Shown: positions 1 to 11,599 of the stretch, piece after piece | How positions within the stretch are numbered: position 1 is the stretch's first letter | How the letters are laid out: every line of letters starts with the position of its first letter | Assembly: GCF_030253575.1 (NCBI RefSeq) | Contig: NC_080568.1 | Span: 327,501-391,500 of the forward strand | From: Rhododendron vialii | Taxonomy: Eukaryota > Streptophyta > Magnoliopsida > Ericales > Ericaceae | DNA length: 64,000 nt | Reading direction: 5' to 3' | Translations under genes and position numbers: made by a program | Notes under the pieces: generated by a model | What the model was told of the DNA's origin: nothing | The model's input: the letters and a program-made list of their open reading frames with translations, nothing else | Database searches by the model: none

Positions 1-823
1 TTGAGCAAACATATGATTTTTTAGCTTGAAAAATCTTCTTTTTCTTAAAGTTCCTTTTACTGTTCATCTGAAACACCCATTACTATAATAATTGGATTAG
101 TAATATATGCATGGATGTGTTATGAGATACATGTCCATTAACTGTACGACTAAAAATATTTTGTTAATGTATCTTTTGTTAAATGACTAACTCAAGAGAC
201 TAAACAAAATAAAGAAATAATTTATTGCTAATTTGATTCCGAAAAGAGCTTGGTAGTAGGTACATAATGTCCCTATTTTCTTATCATTTCACCATCTTAT
301 CACACGTAGCAAGAAATGTATCGTCTGCTTTTGGTTGCGTGTATTCTTTAGAATAAAATAAAATCACTCACAAACACGTATAATCATATCCACATTAATA
401 ATATACGGTAAGAAAATCAATGACAAATACAAGTAGGAGTAGTAGCGTTTTCATCATAAGTTAAAAAACTATGGAATTCGTGTATTGTTGATGGATGAGC
501 TGGCCAACAGTAGCAAAACTGAGATAGACGTTAAGAATTGCTTCATTATGGTCAAAAAATTATTCTCTTTTAATTTGTTTCAAAAAAATACTATTAAAAC
601 TAGGAATATACTACTAATATAAGTAGAAATGTTTTGGGGAAAATGCATTTCATTACCTGGTCAAAGTCATACGGAATCTCTATCATGCACTGCGCAAGTG
701 AGCATGAATGTTGCATTTAGCTGAAGTCTCTCTTTGTTTCAACTTAAAAATTTAAGGTAAACCAGGTAGAATAATAATCATATAAGCTGGAGTATTATAA
801 TTGCAGGAAAGCTTTGTGCATGA

Positions 824-1057
824 ACCCAAGAGTTGGCAGGGTGATCAAAGTCTGAGACTTAGAGGTTTGCTTCCTCTTAAGACTTCAGGTTTGAAACTTT
901 TAAAATGCTATCAACTCTTTTGAGATCAATTCATACGGAGCATTGGCTCCGCCTTTAATAGGGCTCCCCACAAGTATGTGATGAGATTAAATCCTCAAGA
1001 TAAGTCGAGGTGCACGTAAGTTAATCCAATCACCTAGGACTATGTTATAAAAAAAAA
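824..1057 (+). mobile_element. tRNA-derived SINE, apparently full length
   Basis: The element is flanked by a perfect 16-bp direct repeat, AAAGCTTTGTGCATGA, at 808-823 and 1058-1073. It ends in a poly(A) tract that runs into the right copy. An A-box-like stretch follows the left end (around GTTGGCAGGGTG, 833-844). A B-box-like GGTTTGAAACT lies near 888-898, close to the Pol III consensus GGTTCGANNCC. The 3' part carries the segment GATAAGTCGAGGTGCACG, which resembles the tail of several plant SINE families. Target-primed insertion by LINE machinery is the known mechanism for this class. The intact duplications suggest a fairly recent insertion. Confidence 0.8.
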
Positions 1058-1073
1058 AAAGCTTTGTGCATGA

Positions 1074-2495
1074 CCAAGGGCGTTGGCACCTTGGGAACAT
1101 CTGGCATTTGGACAAAATTGATTCAAAATGAAAGAAACTAATGTTGAGGATGTACTAGGGAAAAGGCCATGTGGCAACTTATGTGGAATGATAAGATCTA
1201 TGGCTTTTAGTTTATGTAGAATGAAGCCATCAGTTGGAGAAATCTTTGGGTGCCGAGCGGTCTTATGTGACGGTACCTGTCTGCAAGTTCAATTGTCCAT
1301 CAGTTGGGACTTGGGAGATTGCCCTTTGTTTTATTAATTGATTCACTTTGTTTCGCAAATTTTTTATTGCCCATGTTCTGATAGTAACACTGGCAGAACC
1401 TTCTCACTTTCAGCTGTGTATTCGTTTAATTCTTTATTTACGGTCTAACCATAGGTTCAAACTTATACTCTCTCTCTCTCTCTCTATACTTTGAGATGGA
1501 ACTTGATACACTCCATATGTACAAGGCTTATCGAAGTTTTCTGTGGAATCTTCCAATGCTCCAACCTTGTAGAACCCACACGGATTCTAAAACAAGTTAT
1601 TCTTCTCACATATAACAGCTAAAAGTCCATTTAATGGAAATAATTTGTCTAAAGTAAGCTATAGGCAAACTTTTTAGGGAAAACCCACCATGAGTCATGT
1701 AAGCAATATGCCAAAAGCAAGTATTTTATACCTTCATCCAATTCAACCAGACTTAACTTTTCAGGAAAGGTTCTCTTGGAGAAACGTACAGGAAACAGAA
1801 TAAGTCAAATTCCGGGTTCACCTTGATCACTGTCTACTCAAATCAGCTAAAAGCTACACAATAGTTTCATGTTTTTGGTCATCAGATTATTCAGTTGAGT
1901 GAACATTAGCTGACGCCAGGCATAGCCTACTCGAGCTCTATCACCGTTGACTCAAACAATTTTACGGATTTGGCTTGGCTAATCAAACATAATACGAACC
2001 AAATGTACTTCCTTTCTTCTACAAAGGTTGCACCCCATGTCGTGCTCGAGGATACACATTAAACTCCTATGTATCAAATTATGGTTTTCAGGCATAAAAT
2101 CGCATATAATGATTGACATTCCAACAGCTGCACGCAAACCTCATGGATGATGTTGTACCTAAAATTGCCGCTTTCTCATGAAAGAGATGCAAACATTAAA
2201 GACAACTCTGGGACCTACTCATAGACGGAAACACATCACCAAAAAATGGATGAGGGCAACCAAGTTGTGTTTCATTGATACTAAAAGTAAGCTCCTACAG
2301 TAATTAGCCCACAAGTTCAGACGGCCATGCAATACAAACGTTTATCCACAATGATCTATCCGGAGTTGAATACAACTTAAACTCAAAAGAGAGACGCTCA
2401 CTGCAAGATTAAAGTAAACAAATCACCCCAAAGAGAAATGAAGGAAAAAGGAAGGGCCAGAGGGTGTGCATATATTACCTTACGGAAATTGCTCG
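1074..2495. other. Intergenic, no supported gene
   Basis: A short open frame at 1128-1337 has no recognisable domain and low-complexity flanks, so I do not call it a gene. A short CT microsatellite lies near 1469-1486. The part next to 2495 is probably the 3' UTR and downstream flank of the minus-strand mTERF gene. Confidence 0.5.
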
Positions 2496-3479
2496 CTATA
2501 ATGAAAACTTCATTAGGAACTTTTTCTGATTACAGTCTAGCATTTCACTCAGGCTACAATGTATGTTCTTCCGTTTCAAAAGCTTTTGCCTTAACTCCAA
2601 TCTTTTTTTGAAACCATGCCGGAAAAAGTCAGGATAATCAGCAGCTTCTTCAATTCGTCTCCCCATTACCTCTACCAAGAACCTTATGCGTGGTTCTAAG
2701 GAGTTATTAATGCTTTTGATCAAAATTAGGGGATAAGCAGTCACCATAGCCACTATCTGTCCACCTTCAAACCCACATCCCCTTAGGTACGTAAAATTAG
2801 GTCTCAGGATCTTGTCGACATCTCTACACAAAACTTCAGGAAAATTAACTGCAACTTTTTGAAGATTCAGTTCTGTCAGTCCTATTGACTTCAGAAATTC
2901 CAAAGTGGGCTGTAGCCTTTTGTCAACACTATAACCCACCATATATGGATTTCTCATCAAAACTTTACCGATCATCCCTTCTTCGCTGAGGCCAAGACTG
3001 GCTAGAAAATCCACAATCTGCGAAAGCTTTGATTCAATGCTGTAGCTAATAATTCTAGGATTGAGCAGTATCATTTTACCAACTTGCTTTTCAGGCACCC
3101 CAAGAGCTTGAAAGAAAGCTAGGAGCGGACAAAGCTTCTCTTCGACACTGTGGGAAAGTATGTTAGGAAATTTGGTAATAGCAGAAGCAACCTCCCTGGG
3201 TTTTGTTCCCAATGTTGCAAGGCACTGAACCATGGGGATAAGCTTCTCGTCCAAATGAATAGTAAGTATTTTGGGGCACTTTGATACAACAGAAGGAAGC
3301 TTTCTTTCTTGGATGCCGATATTTCTCAAGTAATCCCAATTTTCAAGGGCCCTCTGCCTTTGTGCACCCTCAAGTCGCTTGCACTTTTTGAACATTACAT
3401 TAATACTTTTATCATCGAAGCCTTTGTCCTTGAAAAACCACATAATGCTGCTACTATTGCGGCTGTTGTTGATTTCCAT
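2496..3479 (-). CDS. MTERF6: mTERF family protein, MTERF6 orthologue
   Basis: The protein has 327 residues starting MEINNSRNSSSIMWFFKDKG. mTERF proteins bind organellar nucleic acid through stacked helical repeats. Arabidopsis MTERF6 (At4g38160) acts in plastid/mitochondrial RNA metabolism, including maturation of a plastid tRNA-Ile. The repeats are visible here: each ~35-residue unit has a 'P-x-I/V-L' signature (KCPKILTIHLDEKL, KFPNILSHSVEEKL, LNPRIISYSIESKL, RNPYMVGYSVDKRL, NFPEVLCRDVDKIL, AYPLILIKSINNSL). The end SLSEMLDCNQKKF matches the family. Its length is close to the ~330-residue orthologue. The start is the ATG at 3479; the frame stays open upstream but only with non-ATG codons. The coding part is one exon. 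No obvious transit peptide is visible. Confidence 0.93.
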   Translation of the reverse strand: MEINNSRNSSSIMWFFKDKGFDDKSINVMFKKCKRLEGAQRQRALENWDYLRNIGIQERKLPSVVSKCPKILTIHLDEKLIPMVQCLATLGTKPREVASAITKFPNILSHSVEEKLCPLLAFFQALGVPEKQVGKMILLNPRIISYSIESKLSQIVDFLASLGLSEEGMIGKVLMRNPYMVGYSVDKRLQPTLEFLKSIGLTELNLQKVAVNFPEVLCRDVDKILRPNFTYLRGCGFEGGQIVAMVTAYPLILIKSINNSLEPRIRFLVEVMGRRIEEAADYPDFFRHGFKKRLELRQKLLKRKNIHCSLSEMLDCNQKKFLMKFSL

Positions 3480-5460
3480 GCTTCCTGTAAGATATTGGTT
3501 GAATTTATCCAAATATTAAAATCAAAACTAATAATTTTTGGAACGCGAAGAAGGATACCCATCATCTGAAACCCAAAAAAGAAAAAGAAAACAAGCTTAT
3601 ATAATCAAACCAAGAGAAATCATTGTCTAACAGCATATGAGTGCACAACCACAAAGAGCACCAGCCTTAAGTACACTGTTAAAGTTTATAAGTAGCTGAC
3701 CATCAAACTCTAGTCATAAACTCATCTAATGTAGCATTCTTTCCACGAGATTTAGCTGAAACTGAAAGCCAACCAAGAGCTGACCGGAAGCATGCAGCAA
3801 ACTAAGGGGAAAAAAGGCCTGTTTTTGTTACTATTCTTTTTTGGCAACCTTACCCATTTTTTATCGGGAGAAAACTATTGGCTAGAACAGCTTCCTGGTG
3901 AGTCTCACCAACAAAAGTAAGCATGGTGTAATATGATTCTAACCTCTCTCTAGGATAGGATTTCTCCAGACATGTCAGTCTTTAATCCTTCATAGCTCCG
4001 AAAGATTGCTATTTGTTCCAATGCGATTAAGTGCTAGTGAGGACAAAACAATGATCAGCTACGACAGTACGATACCACATTATCATCAAGGCTATAGCCT
4101 GTAATTAACTTCCATCTCATACAACAAACTCCAAAGATCGTGTTATTCAATAATAATCCACTGGCATAGTACTTTAAACATAGCACTGTTAGTTTCTTAT
4201 AACATAGAAAGGAAACAAGAACACGAGAGCTAGAGATCAGACCTTGATACTTCTAAGCAGTATGTGTTTTAAAAAACACCAGACCATTGTCCGGGCCATC
4301 ACAACGAAATGTGATCGCAGAATACACCAACTACCTCCCAGCAATTGAGTATTGAGTCTATTGACCACTGTTGACTAACCCAACCAGACTCGGGACTCCT
4401 AAAATAAGTTTCACAGATGTAGAAGAGCCAATTTTTACCAGTTTAACAACTTACCCATGCCAAAGGTGACAAACTAATTTCCAAATACAAAACCTTAGTC
4501 GAAAAAACACACCAACTACCTCTATTGTCTGCCACCACAACACCTAACATAACTCCTCCCATGGCCGCCAGCCATCAATGCCCATGGACACAAAGTACTA
4601 CAAATACCGAGAATCATCACAATTCACAAATACATAAATATCCACATTATTTCAAAAAAGTGAGGCCCCTAATCTAAAAAACAGATCAAGGGGACCCCTT
4701 CACGTATGAACTGGTATTGCATAACTCCAGAGGCAAACACAAGGGGGTGCCAGCAGATGCCTGGCCCCGGTACTGAGTGCACATCTCCAAATATCATCAC
4801 TAATCATAATAATTTTTCAGGTGAGTTTGAAAAAGTTCGAATTGGCCCCTGTAGATAAATTCTTAAAATTAAATATATGTGGGTCAAAATCCACTAAAAT
4901 CTCAAGTAATGAACCACTTTTTGGTGAAATGTATAAAATTAAATGGTGGCTACACACACACAATCCCATCTTTATCTCAAACCTAACCAGTAACTGTATA
5001 CACTTATGAAATACTAGTTATCAACGTAGAAACGCAAGTGGTTTTGGGCTCTACTCAATACAAATCCTGTATCCGCCACTGCTTAACTCCCCTCCGTCCC
5101 AAATTCAAACGAAAGATGATCGCAGATACTAAAAAGTCCAAAATCACAAACCAAATGCTGCATGAAATCAGTAACCAAAGAATATAGAAAGAGAACCCCA
5201 TTGCTGTTCCCCTTCATTTCCTCTGAATTTAGGGTTCGAATATGATAAGGAAATTACCAGATAGAGAAACGTAAGTTGAGGGATTCCACTCGCGCAACTA
5301 TGCCGAATTCCTAGACAGTTGAAAATCGACGAAGACGTGGATTTTTCTCTGCCCTCTCCATTGACAGGTTCGGAACACCACTGATAAGTTGATAGACGAC
5401 GGTGTGGATGGTGGAGAGAGAGAGAGAGAGAGAGAGGTTTGGCTTTTCAATGGAAATGAA
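3480..5460 (-). other. MTERF6 5' UTR with a probable leader intron
   Basis: Read on the minus strand, a good acceptor (…TTTCAG) lies near 3565. A donor CTG|GTAATTT lies at 5257, with a leader exon from about 5258 to 5450 and a GA-rich tract (5415-5436) near the presumed transcription start. This implies a leader intron of about 1.7 kb. No other coding sequence was recognised inside it. The gene model is inferred from splice signals only. Confidence 0.5.
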
Positions 5461-5604
5461 CGATGGTGAGGACTGAGGAGTGAAAACTCGGAGCGCAGAG
5501 GGAAAATGAGAAGAGAGGAGGATAAGGATAGAAATGGTGAATTATAGACCGTTGGATGGAATGGAATTCATCTTAACCACTGTTCGCTATCCCAACCCTT
5601 GAAA

Positions 5605-6205
5605 AGAAGTGATTGTGCATTGCTATTGGAGCGCCTCCCGAACAACTCATTGGATGGTGAGAAAGAAAGATACGAGAAGGGGTCGACTATTCGCAGCCCC
5701 ATATTTTTTTCCTTAACTCATTACATTTTGGTAAATAGTTGTTGAAAATTATACATAACATTTCGGTAAATAGCTGTTGAAAACAAGATTATATTTCGGT
5801 AACTACATGTCGAAAATATGTTCAATCTTCGGTAAACAACTACCGAACATATATTTTCGGTAAATAGCTATTGAAAAAAATATTATATTTCGGTAATTGT
5901 ATGTTGAAAATGTGTCTCAATTTCGGTAACTAACTGTTGAGTATCATTGAAAATTTTTAACGAACTAAGAGAGAAAATACGGAGCTGCGAATAGTCGGCC
6001 CCTATAAGAAATGAGAGTCTTTTCTTGCCAAATTCTATCATTTTTTACTCTTCTCTCCATTTCTTATGTTGCAAAAAAATCGAGCGAACTTTTTTTGTTT
6101 TTTTACTCTTCTCTCCATTTCTTATGTTGCAAATAAATCGAGCTGCTCGCTCGAGGCTTGGCTCGCCTCATCAAGGTGAATTTGAACTCAATTTCTAGGC
6201 TCGTG
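5605..6205. repeat. Dispersed repeat shared with 10.29-10.65 kb, carrying a nested MITE
   Basis: Segments flanking the MITE at 5679-6002 match 10289-10652 in order: 'GTGATTGT-CATTGCTA-TGGAGC', 'TTCTCTCCATTTCTTAT', then 'TCGAGCTGCTCGCTCGAGGC' and 'GAATTTGAACTCAATTTCTAGGCTC'. The copy here was therefore present before the MITE inserted. A ~58-bp stretch (CTCTTCTCCATTTCTTATGTTGCAAA) is tandemly doubled at 6045-6145. The repeat stops abruptly at about 6205, where FRS-like coding sequence begins. Confidence 0.65.
5679..6002 (+). mobile_element. CGGTAA-rich MITE, copy 1 (324 bp)
   Basis: The terminal inverted repeats are GGGGTCGACTATTCGCAGCC at the left and its imperfect complement GGCTGCGAATAGTCGGCCCC-like at the right. 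Between them, a motif close to TTTCGGTAAATAGCTGTTGAAA recurs about seven times with variation. A second copy in opposite orientation is at 59219-59541. The flanks TACGAGAA / TATAAGAA suggest a degraded 8-bp target duplication, as for hAT elements. No coding capacity. Confidence 0.75.
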
Positions 6206-6548
6206 TAGAATCACGAGCTTTGCACAACGAACCTTGGAATAACTCAAACACGTCCGTGGTATATATACTTGCTGCATGTTTCAATATTTCCACCGGAAAA
6301 GATAAACGTGGGATACTTTGACTTGCCCTAAAATCAGCTTTCAACTCTTCATAACGCCTATCGTCAATTAGCCTTTGAAAATGTTCAAAAAAGAGCAACA
6401 AATCATGCTTGTAGCTGACATATTTCTTGACATATTTCTTCAAAACAGAATTCATGCTCTCACTCCGTTGAGCGGTGGTCATGTCCGCACAAAAAATTTG
6501 ATGCCTATAGCCCATTTCTCCTTGATACCATGCATTCTTTTCAATCAA
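6195..6548 (-). pseudogene. FAR1/FRS (MULE transposase-derived) fragment
   Basis: The frame contains YRHQIFCADMTTAQRSESMN, SVLKKYV, then 'FFEHFQRLIDDRRYEELKAD' and 'ASIYTTDVFELFQ'. These are the hallmark blocks of FAR1-related proteins and their MULE transposase ancestors (the region after the catalytic core: 'GMRTTQRSESMNAFLK', 'DRRYKELEADF', 'ASxYTPxIFKLFQ'). Only about 110 residues are present. The DNA-binding FAR1 domain, most of the transposase core and the SWIM zinc finger are absent. It starts at the breakpoint of a dispersed repeat. It may be a remnant of a MULE or of a host FRS gene; I cannot tell which. Confidence 0.8.
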
Positions 6549-7030
6549 TCATTATCGTGGAGATTGTACTTGTCTAATATCTCAGGCCCCGTTTCGCTTT
6601 CTCTCAAAATCTTCTTTTTTAAAAAGAAGATAATTTCAAATTCAAATATAATGAAAATAAAAAATAAATTTTCAATTTTTTTTGTACCGTTTAAAAATTT
6701 TCAATAAAATCTATCAAACAAGATCCATATTGACAGAAAAATTATTTGTGAAAATATATGATTTTTGATCTTGAAATTATCTTTTTTTTCCAAAAACCTT
6801 CTTTTTGGAAAAGTGAAACGGCCCCCACGCCATAATAAAATCCACTTCTCCTTCATAATTATAAATGCAAGAGCCGAAATCTTTTGCAAAATCCTTGAAC
6901 TCACCAAATACGCCGCTAAGATGTATTGCCGCATTTTGGTAGATGTGCCAAATGCATAAACGGTGAGATGTTTCTGATTACTAAGCAGTTAATGCTTTTG
7001 CCCGACGACCTCTTCTGTGCTTCGGTATTA

Positions 7031-7461
7031 GGGCGTGTTTGATTGCAGATTTCGTTTTGAGGGGATTCGTAATGATATGGGATTAGGATTGGGATTGAGA
7101 ATGAGGTGAGATTATTAATGAGGAGATGAATTATTTATTCATGTTTGTTTTGCACGGGATTAGGATTGGGATTCGATTGAGAATGGGAAGGGATTGTAAA
7201 TAACATGTTTGTTTTGGCTAGGATTAAGATTGGAATTGGAATTGAAGTGGGTTTTTAAGCATGTATTGCTCAATCCCATGGGGATGGGATTATTAGTAAC
7301 CCCCCCCATGGTATTGCTAATACCCCCATTTTAGGGGATTAACAATCTCATGGGATAACTAATCCCCCCTACAAAAACCTAACCAAACAAGGTATTAACA
7401 ACCCCATGGGATTATTAATCCAATCCTCCCCTCCCCTCCAAACCTCCTATCAAACACGCCC
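7031..7461 (+). mobile_element. Tourist-like (PIF/Harbinger) MITE, 431 bp
   Basis: The ends are GGGCGTGTTTGAT… and …ATCAAACACGCCC, a 13-14 bp perfect inverted repeat, flanked by TTA at 7028-7030 and 7462-7464. A TTA duplication is diagnostic of PIF/Harbinger insertion. The interior is made of degenerate repeats of GGGATTAGGATTGGGATT on the left and their complement on the right, so the element folds on itself. No coding capacity. Confidence 0.88.
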
Positions 7462-7464
7462 TTA

Positions 7465-8670
7465 ATGTTTAACTCCGTAGTACTTGTTTTCTTTACTCTC
7501 TCTCTCTCTCCTCTATTCTCCAACTTCATCGATCTCCAATGGCGACAGGCCAACCACCTCTCAGGTCCATAGATAGTCGCTTGTCCAAGACCCGAAAAGA
7601 GTTACAGTGTCCTCAAGTCAAAAACTCGGAAACCCTAAACTGATGATCAACTTGCCCTCAATTCCAAGTTAGTTAACCACCACCAGCCCGGCCGAAGGGT
7701 AAGTCCCGCAAGCCGACGGGCTTGGGCAAACTCCCAGCATGGGGCAATCAAAATACAAAACAAAAATTGTAAATATAAAAAATTATAAATCCAACAAAGA
7801 AAAAAGTTAGGAGTATGTATAGTTAGAAAGTTTCTTGGAATATAAACATGTTCATGTTTAAGGGGATGAGTTATTGCAAGAATTTAGGTCTTGTTATCTT
7901 GAACTTAACTTAAACTTGAGAGTTTTGTTTTTATCTAAATTTTTTTCACTTTTGTTAGTTTTGCGTCAAACTTTTGTGGGTAATTGATTTGTTTCAATGA
8001 GAGGAATCGGATAAGTAAATTTTCTTTTTACTTTTACCCAAGTATTTTAAGGAATAATCATTTTTTAGCAAGAAAAATGACACAAACGATGATGAATCCT
8101 CCCATATAGCTGGCGAAAAGGACTTGGATTGCATTTCGTTTTTTTTCAATTTTAGTTTTTTTTAATTGATAGTTTAAGTTTTTCTTTAATCAAAGAATAT
8201 TGCTTTTATACAATTGGGCCAATTAGCTAACACAATTATGTGTGTATCAAAGAATTTTGTCAATGACTGAAAATAGGGTGAACATTATCTATTTTATTTA
8301 GAATCCATACTAGGTCTCAAAATCATTTTTTAACAATTAATCGTTTATTAAAAATATATTACCTCAATTAGACATTCCTAAGTGCTTAATCATACTATCT
8401 AACTTTTTCAAGACCATGTTATTTGATAAAATTACTTATAGAAAATGAGAATGGACTATTATATATTTTTCTTTTGGAATGTAGATTGTAAAAATCTCTA
8501 TTATATATTAGACTTGTGTGGAGAATTTTGAAATATTCTAAATATGTGAAAATGAAATATATATTTTTTTAGGAGAATTCTAAAAGGAGAATGTGGGTTG
8601 TTAGATTAAAATAATCCTAGTTGTTCATGAGAAGGTGGATGTCTATAAAGAGAAAGTATGTGCATTTGTG
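7465..8670. other. Intergenic, no gene seen
   Basis: AT-rich sequence with a CT run near 7496-7512. I recognise no coding region or RNA gene. Confidence 0.5.
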
Positions 8671-8671
8671 A

Positions 8672-9894
8672 GTGTGCATCTGTACAAACTATTGTAGAAG
8701 TATTCGCCCACCTAATATTAATTGGGAGAATTTGCACTTACTTCGAATTTTCGAAAACATACGAAAGTTGATAAGCGATCTCATTATTAATACAAAATAT
8801 GGATACTTATATGTCCATCACTGCTATCACCGGAAATTTTTTCTTTATAGTGCCCCTATTGATGCATATTCCTGGTTAGCCATTGATCGACGATGGTGTG
8901 CCGATTTTTTGATTACGTCACGCACAAATCAAAAGCCAAATCATTTAATATTGTTCAAGGCGTTGATTGAGGAGGTAATTGGAAAGCCATTTGAAGGGCT
9001 ACGACTACTGTGGCAATTAATTTTATATTCATGGATCCCAGTTCATGAAGTTTCTAAGGAATGTGCTGATGCATTACAATGATATTAAAAGAGACGGATC
9101 CAAGAAACTAAATTGATGGCCGAGAGAGGTTTATTTGATACTCACTAAATACCCTATACTTTGATTCTTCATTTGATCGACTGTGGTGTGCCGATTTTTG
9201 TGGTTACTTCACGTTCAAATCAAAAGCCAAACCATTTAATATTGTTCAAGGCATTGATTGAGGAGGTAATTGGAAAGCTGTTTGAAGGGCTATGACGATT
9301 GTGGCAATTACTTTTATATTCATGAATCCTAGTTCATGAAATTTCTAAGGAATGTGCTGAACAATTACAATTATACTGAAAGAGACCGAGACAAGAAACA
9401 AAATCGATGATCGAGAGAGGTTTATTTGATACTCACTGAATATCCTATACTTTGATTCTTCATTTGATACTTCAATTCTTCATCTGTTTTGGTTCATAAC
9501 TATTGTAGGCTCTCACTGATCAAGAAGAAATTTTGGATATCATTCTTATAGTGTCGCCGAATCTTTTCGATCTTATTTGATTGGCACTGTTACATTGTTG
9601 TGTGTCCTTGCAAAATCCGCCAGAGGTGGGATCTCTGAGATGGCAGTCACATATTCTGTCAATGTGTCATCAACTAACGTGAAATTTGTCATTCACAGCA
9701 CATATTCTCCCTATTTCAGGGACGGGGCAGACAAACTCCAAGAACTTTTTTTTAAGTCGTACACAAAAGAAATAGGGGTAAGTTCAAACCTTTTTGCTGC
9801 GATTTATTACATCGCGGATGTTGCCTCGCAGTTAGGATGGCTGAGTCTTTTAACACCACTGGTGCTAAGCACGTGCATTGCACTTGGCATGTAG
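8672..9894 (+). other. Unassigned open frames around a tandem duplication
   Basis: Open stretches at 8672-9082 (136 residues) and 9577-9894 (105 residues) have no domain I recognise. The first covers one copy of the ~290-bp tandem duplication; the second copy does not keep the same frame open. The second stretch has a hydrophobic C-terminal segment (WLSLLTPLVLSTCIALGM). They could be decayed exons of a lost gene or chance frames. Confidence 0.25.
8884..9464 (+). repeat. Tandem duplication, two units of about 290 bp
   Basis: Unit 1 (about 8884-9171) and unit 2 (about 9174-9464) both begin TGATCGAC..TGGTGTGCCGA and share 'CATTTAATATTGTTCAAGGC', 'TTGATTGAGGAGGTAATTGG' and the end 'CTATACTTTGATTCTTCAT'. 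They differ by scattered substitutions and small indels, so the duplication is not recent. Confidence 0.85.
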
Positions 9895-10328
9895 ACTCCT
9901 TAACAAATAAGATGTGTTCTTTACTCCAAAATAAGCCATTCTCTTAAGGAAATGTATATAATTCCAGATAAGAACACATGGAAACTACATTCACTCAAGG
10001 GAAATTGTTTTGCCCTCGACACACTAGTCATTAACAAAAGAATACAAAGAACACCTATTAAGTAGCAAAGGATTAAACAGGTAAACTAGTGCGGGTCGTT
10101 ACAATATGTTATGTGTATAACTTGTACATTGCTTAGAACTGCAACTTAGCTTTGGTGGTTTATATCATCGTGCCTGCAGAGTCGGCGCATATTCTTTGAT
10201 GTTGCACTCAAATACTCTTTGTAACTGTAGTATGTGAAGTCTTCCTCTTCCGATACCATGTATATTTCTTGTGTGGGCTTGTGAGGTTATGAAAAGATGT
10301 GATTGTTCATTGCTACTGGAGCTCCTGC

Positions 10329-10574
10329 AGCGCAATTACAACTCGTTTAGATGGTGAGAAAGGAATATATATAAGAAAAGAGAGTACTTTCTCGCCAAAT
10401 TCCACCATTTTTGGTGAGATTGGACGAGAAAGTAGAATGGTTAATCAAAATATTTCTTTTTTGTACTTTTCTCTCCATTTCTTATCAAAATGTTCAATTC
10501 AAATGAGGGATTTCACAAGAAACCATAACCTTTTCTTTTCTCATGAAAACCCCTCCATCCAAAGGGGTTGTTAG
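10329..10574. repeat. Short interspersed repeat related to 16829-17053
   Basis: It shares 'TTCTCTCCATTTCT', 'CAA-T-CAAATGAG-GATT', 'TTTTCTTTTCTCATGAAA' and 'CCAAAGGGG-TGT' with the eIF3i intronic copy at 16829-17053, and partly with 5605-6205. The ends CAGCGC… and …GGGGTTGT look like weak terminal inverted repeats. It is probably a non-autonomous DNA element whose family I cannot fix. Confidence 0.5.
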
Positions 10575-10920
10575 GGTTGCAAACCAATCGAGCTGCTCGC
10601 TCGAGGCTCGGCTCATCAAGGGGAATTTGAACTCAATTTCTAGGCTCATGTAGTTAACAAGCCGAGCTCAAACGCTATGTTTTCAACTCAATTCATAAAA
10701 GCTCAAGGTTTTTATAGGCCAGACTCATTCACAGACTTGTTTAGTGAATGAACTGGGCTCGGCTCGTTAAGGGTTCATCTCGTCTGTAGATAAGTCGAGC
10801 TTGAGTTTTAGGCTCATGTGCTAAAGGAGCTAAGCTCAAACACTACAAAGCTTAGTTCAGCTTGTTTACGCACTTAATTGCAACATAGTGCTCGAGTTTT
10901 AGGCTCATTAAGAGATTTTT
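10575..10920. repeat. GAGCTCGGCTCG-type interspersed repeat
   Basis: The segment is dominated by variants of CTCGAGGCTCGGCTC, GCCGAGCTCAA and TTTTAGGCTCATGTG, in both orientations. This pattern is common in non-autonomous hAT-like repeats of plants. The 6126-6205 segment matches its first 80 bp. A weaker relative may lie near 58780-59080. I could not identify clear ends. Confidence 0.45.
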
Positions 10921-11599
10921 AGTTGAAGCATTTGAATTTGTCCTTGACTGATTTCGAGAAGGGAGAGTTGATATTCTTCAAACTAGCAAGTCTCCAGATT
11001 TTCTTCTACAATTTGTTTCGAGGTTCTCGAAAAAAGTTCTCAACAACATTTTCTTGAATCCAAAGGCTTGAAATACATGAATTCTTCTTGCCCGGGAAAC
11101 GCTTTACCATCAGACACTAAAGTGAAGGAAAAGATACATAGACGAAGAATATTTAAAGGGGATCATGTTACAGGTTGAGCTGTCCAGCAAGTCTGTCAGC
11201 AACAGACCCAAAAGGTCACCTACAGGCGATCATGGCCCCTCCCTTAGTTCAATAATCACCATAATTCTGTTGCGAAAATTAGATTGAGAAGGAAATTACA
11301 GTGAAAGTGGATACAGACTCAATAATAGATGACCGTTTTTAGATGAACCACCCATAATTTTTTTTGTAACGAATCACTGTTGAAACACAAGTAGATGCAT
11401 GAAAACAAAGGGCCATGCAAGTCATTCCATGATGGCAAACGCTGGTATAAAATAGTGTTGACATTTCACACTCGAAAAACTTCTAGCCTTTCTCCCTACA
11501 AAAAATAAGCCATGAAGGTCGATTGCAATGCCAGTACATCATAAAGTAACTTGGTAAAAGAAAGTCCTCCCCGCCTACACCTCCATTGCAACTGTGGAG
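10921..11599. other. Intergenic / eIF3i 3' flank
   Basis: No gene recognised. The part next to 11600 is expected to hold the 3' UTR of the minus-strand eIF3i gene. No clear polyadenylation signal could be singled out. Confidence 0.4.

Noticed and set aside
1128-1337. 69-residue open frame
   Set aside because: No domain, no splice or promoter context, composition like surrounding noncoding DNA.
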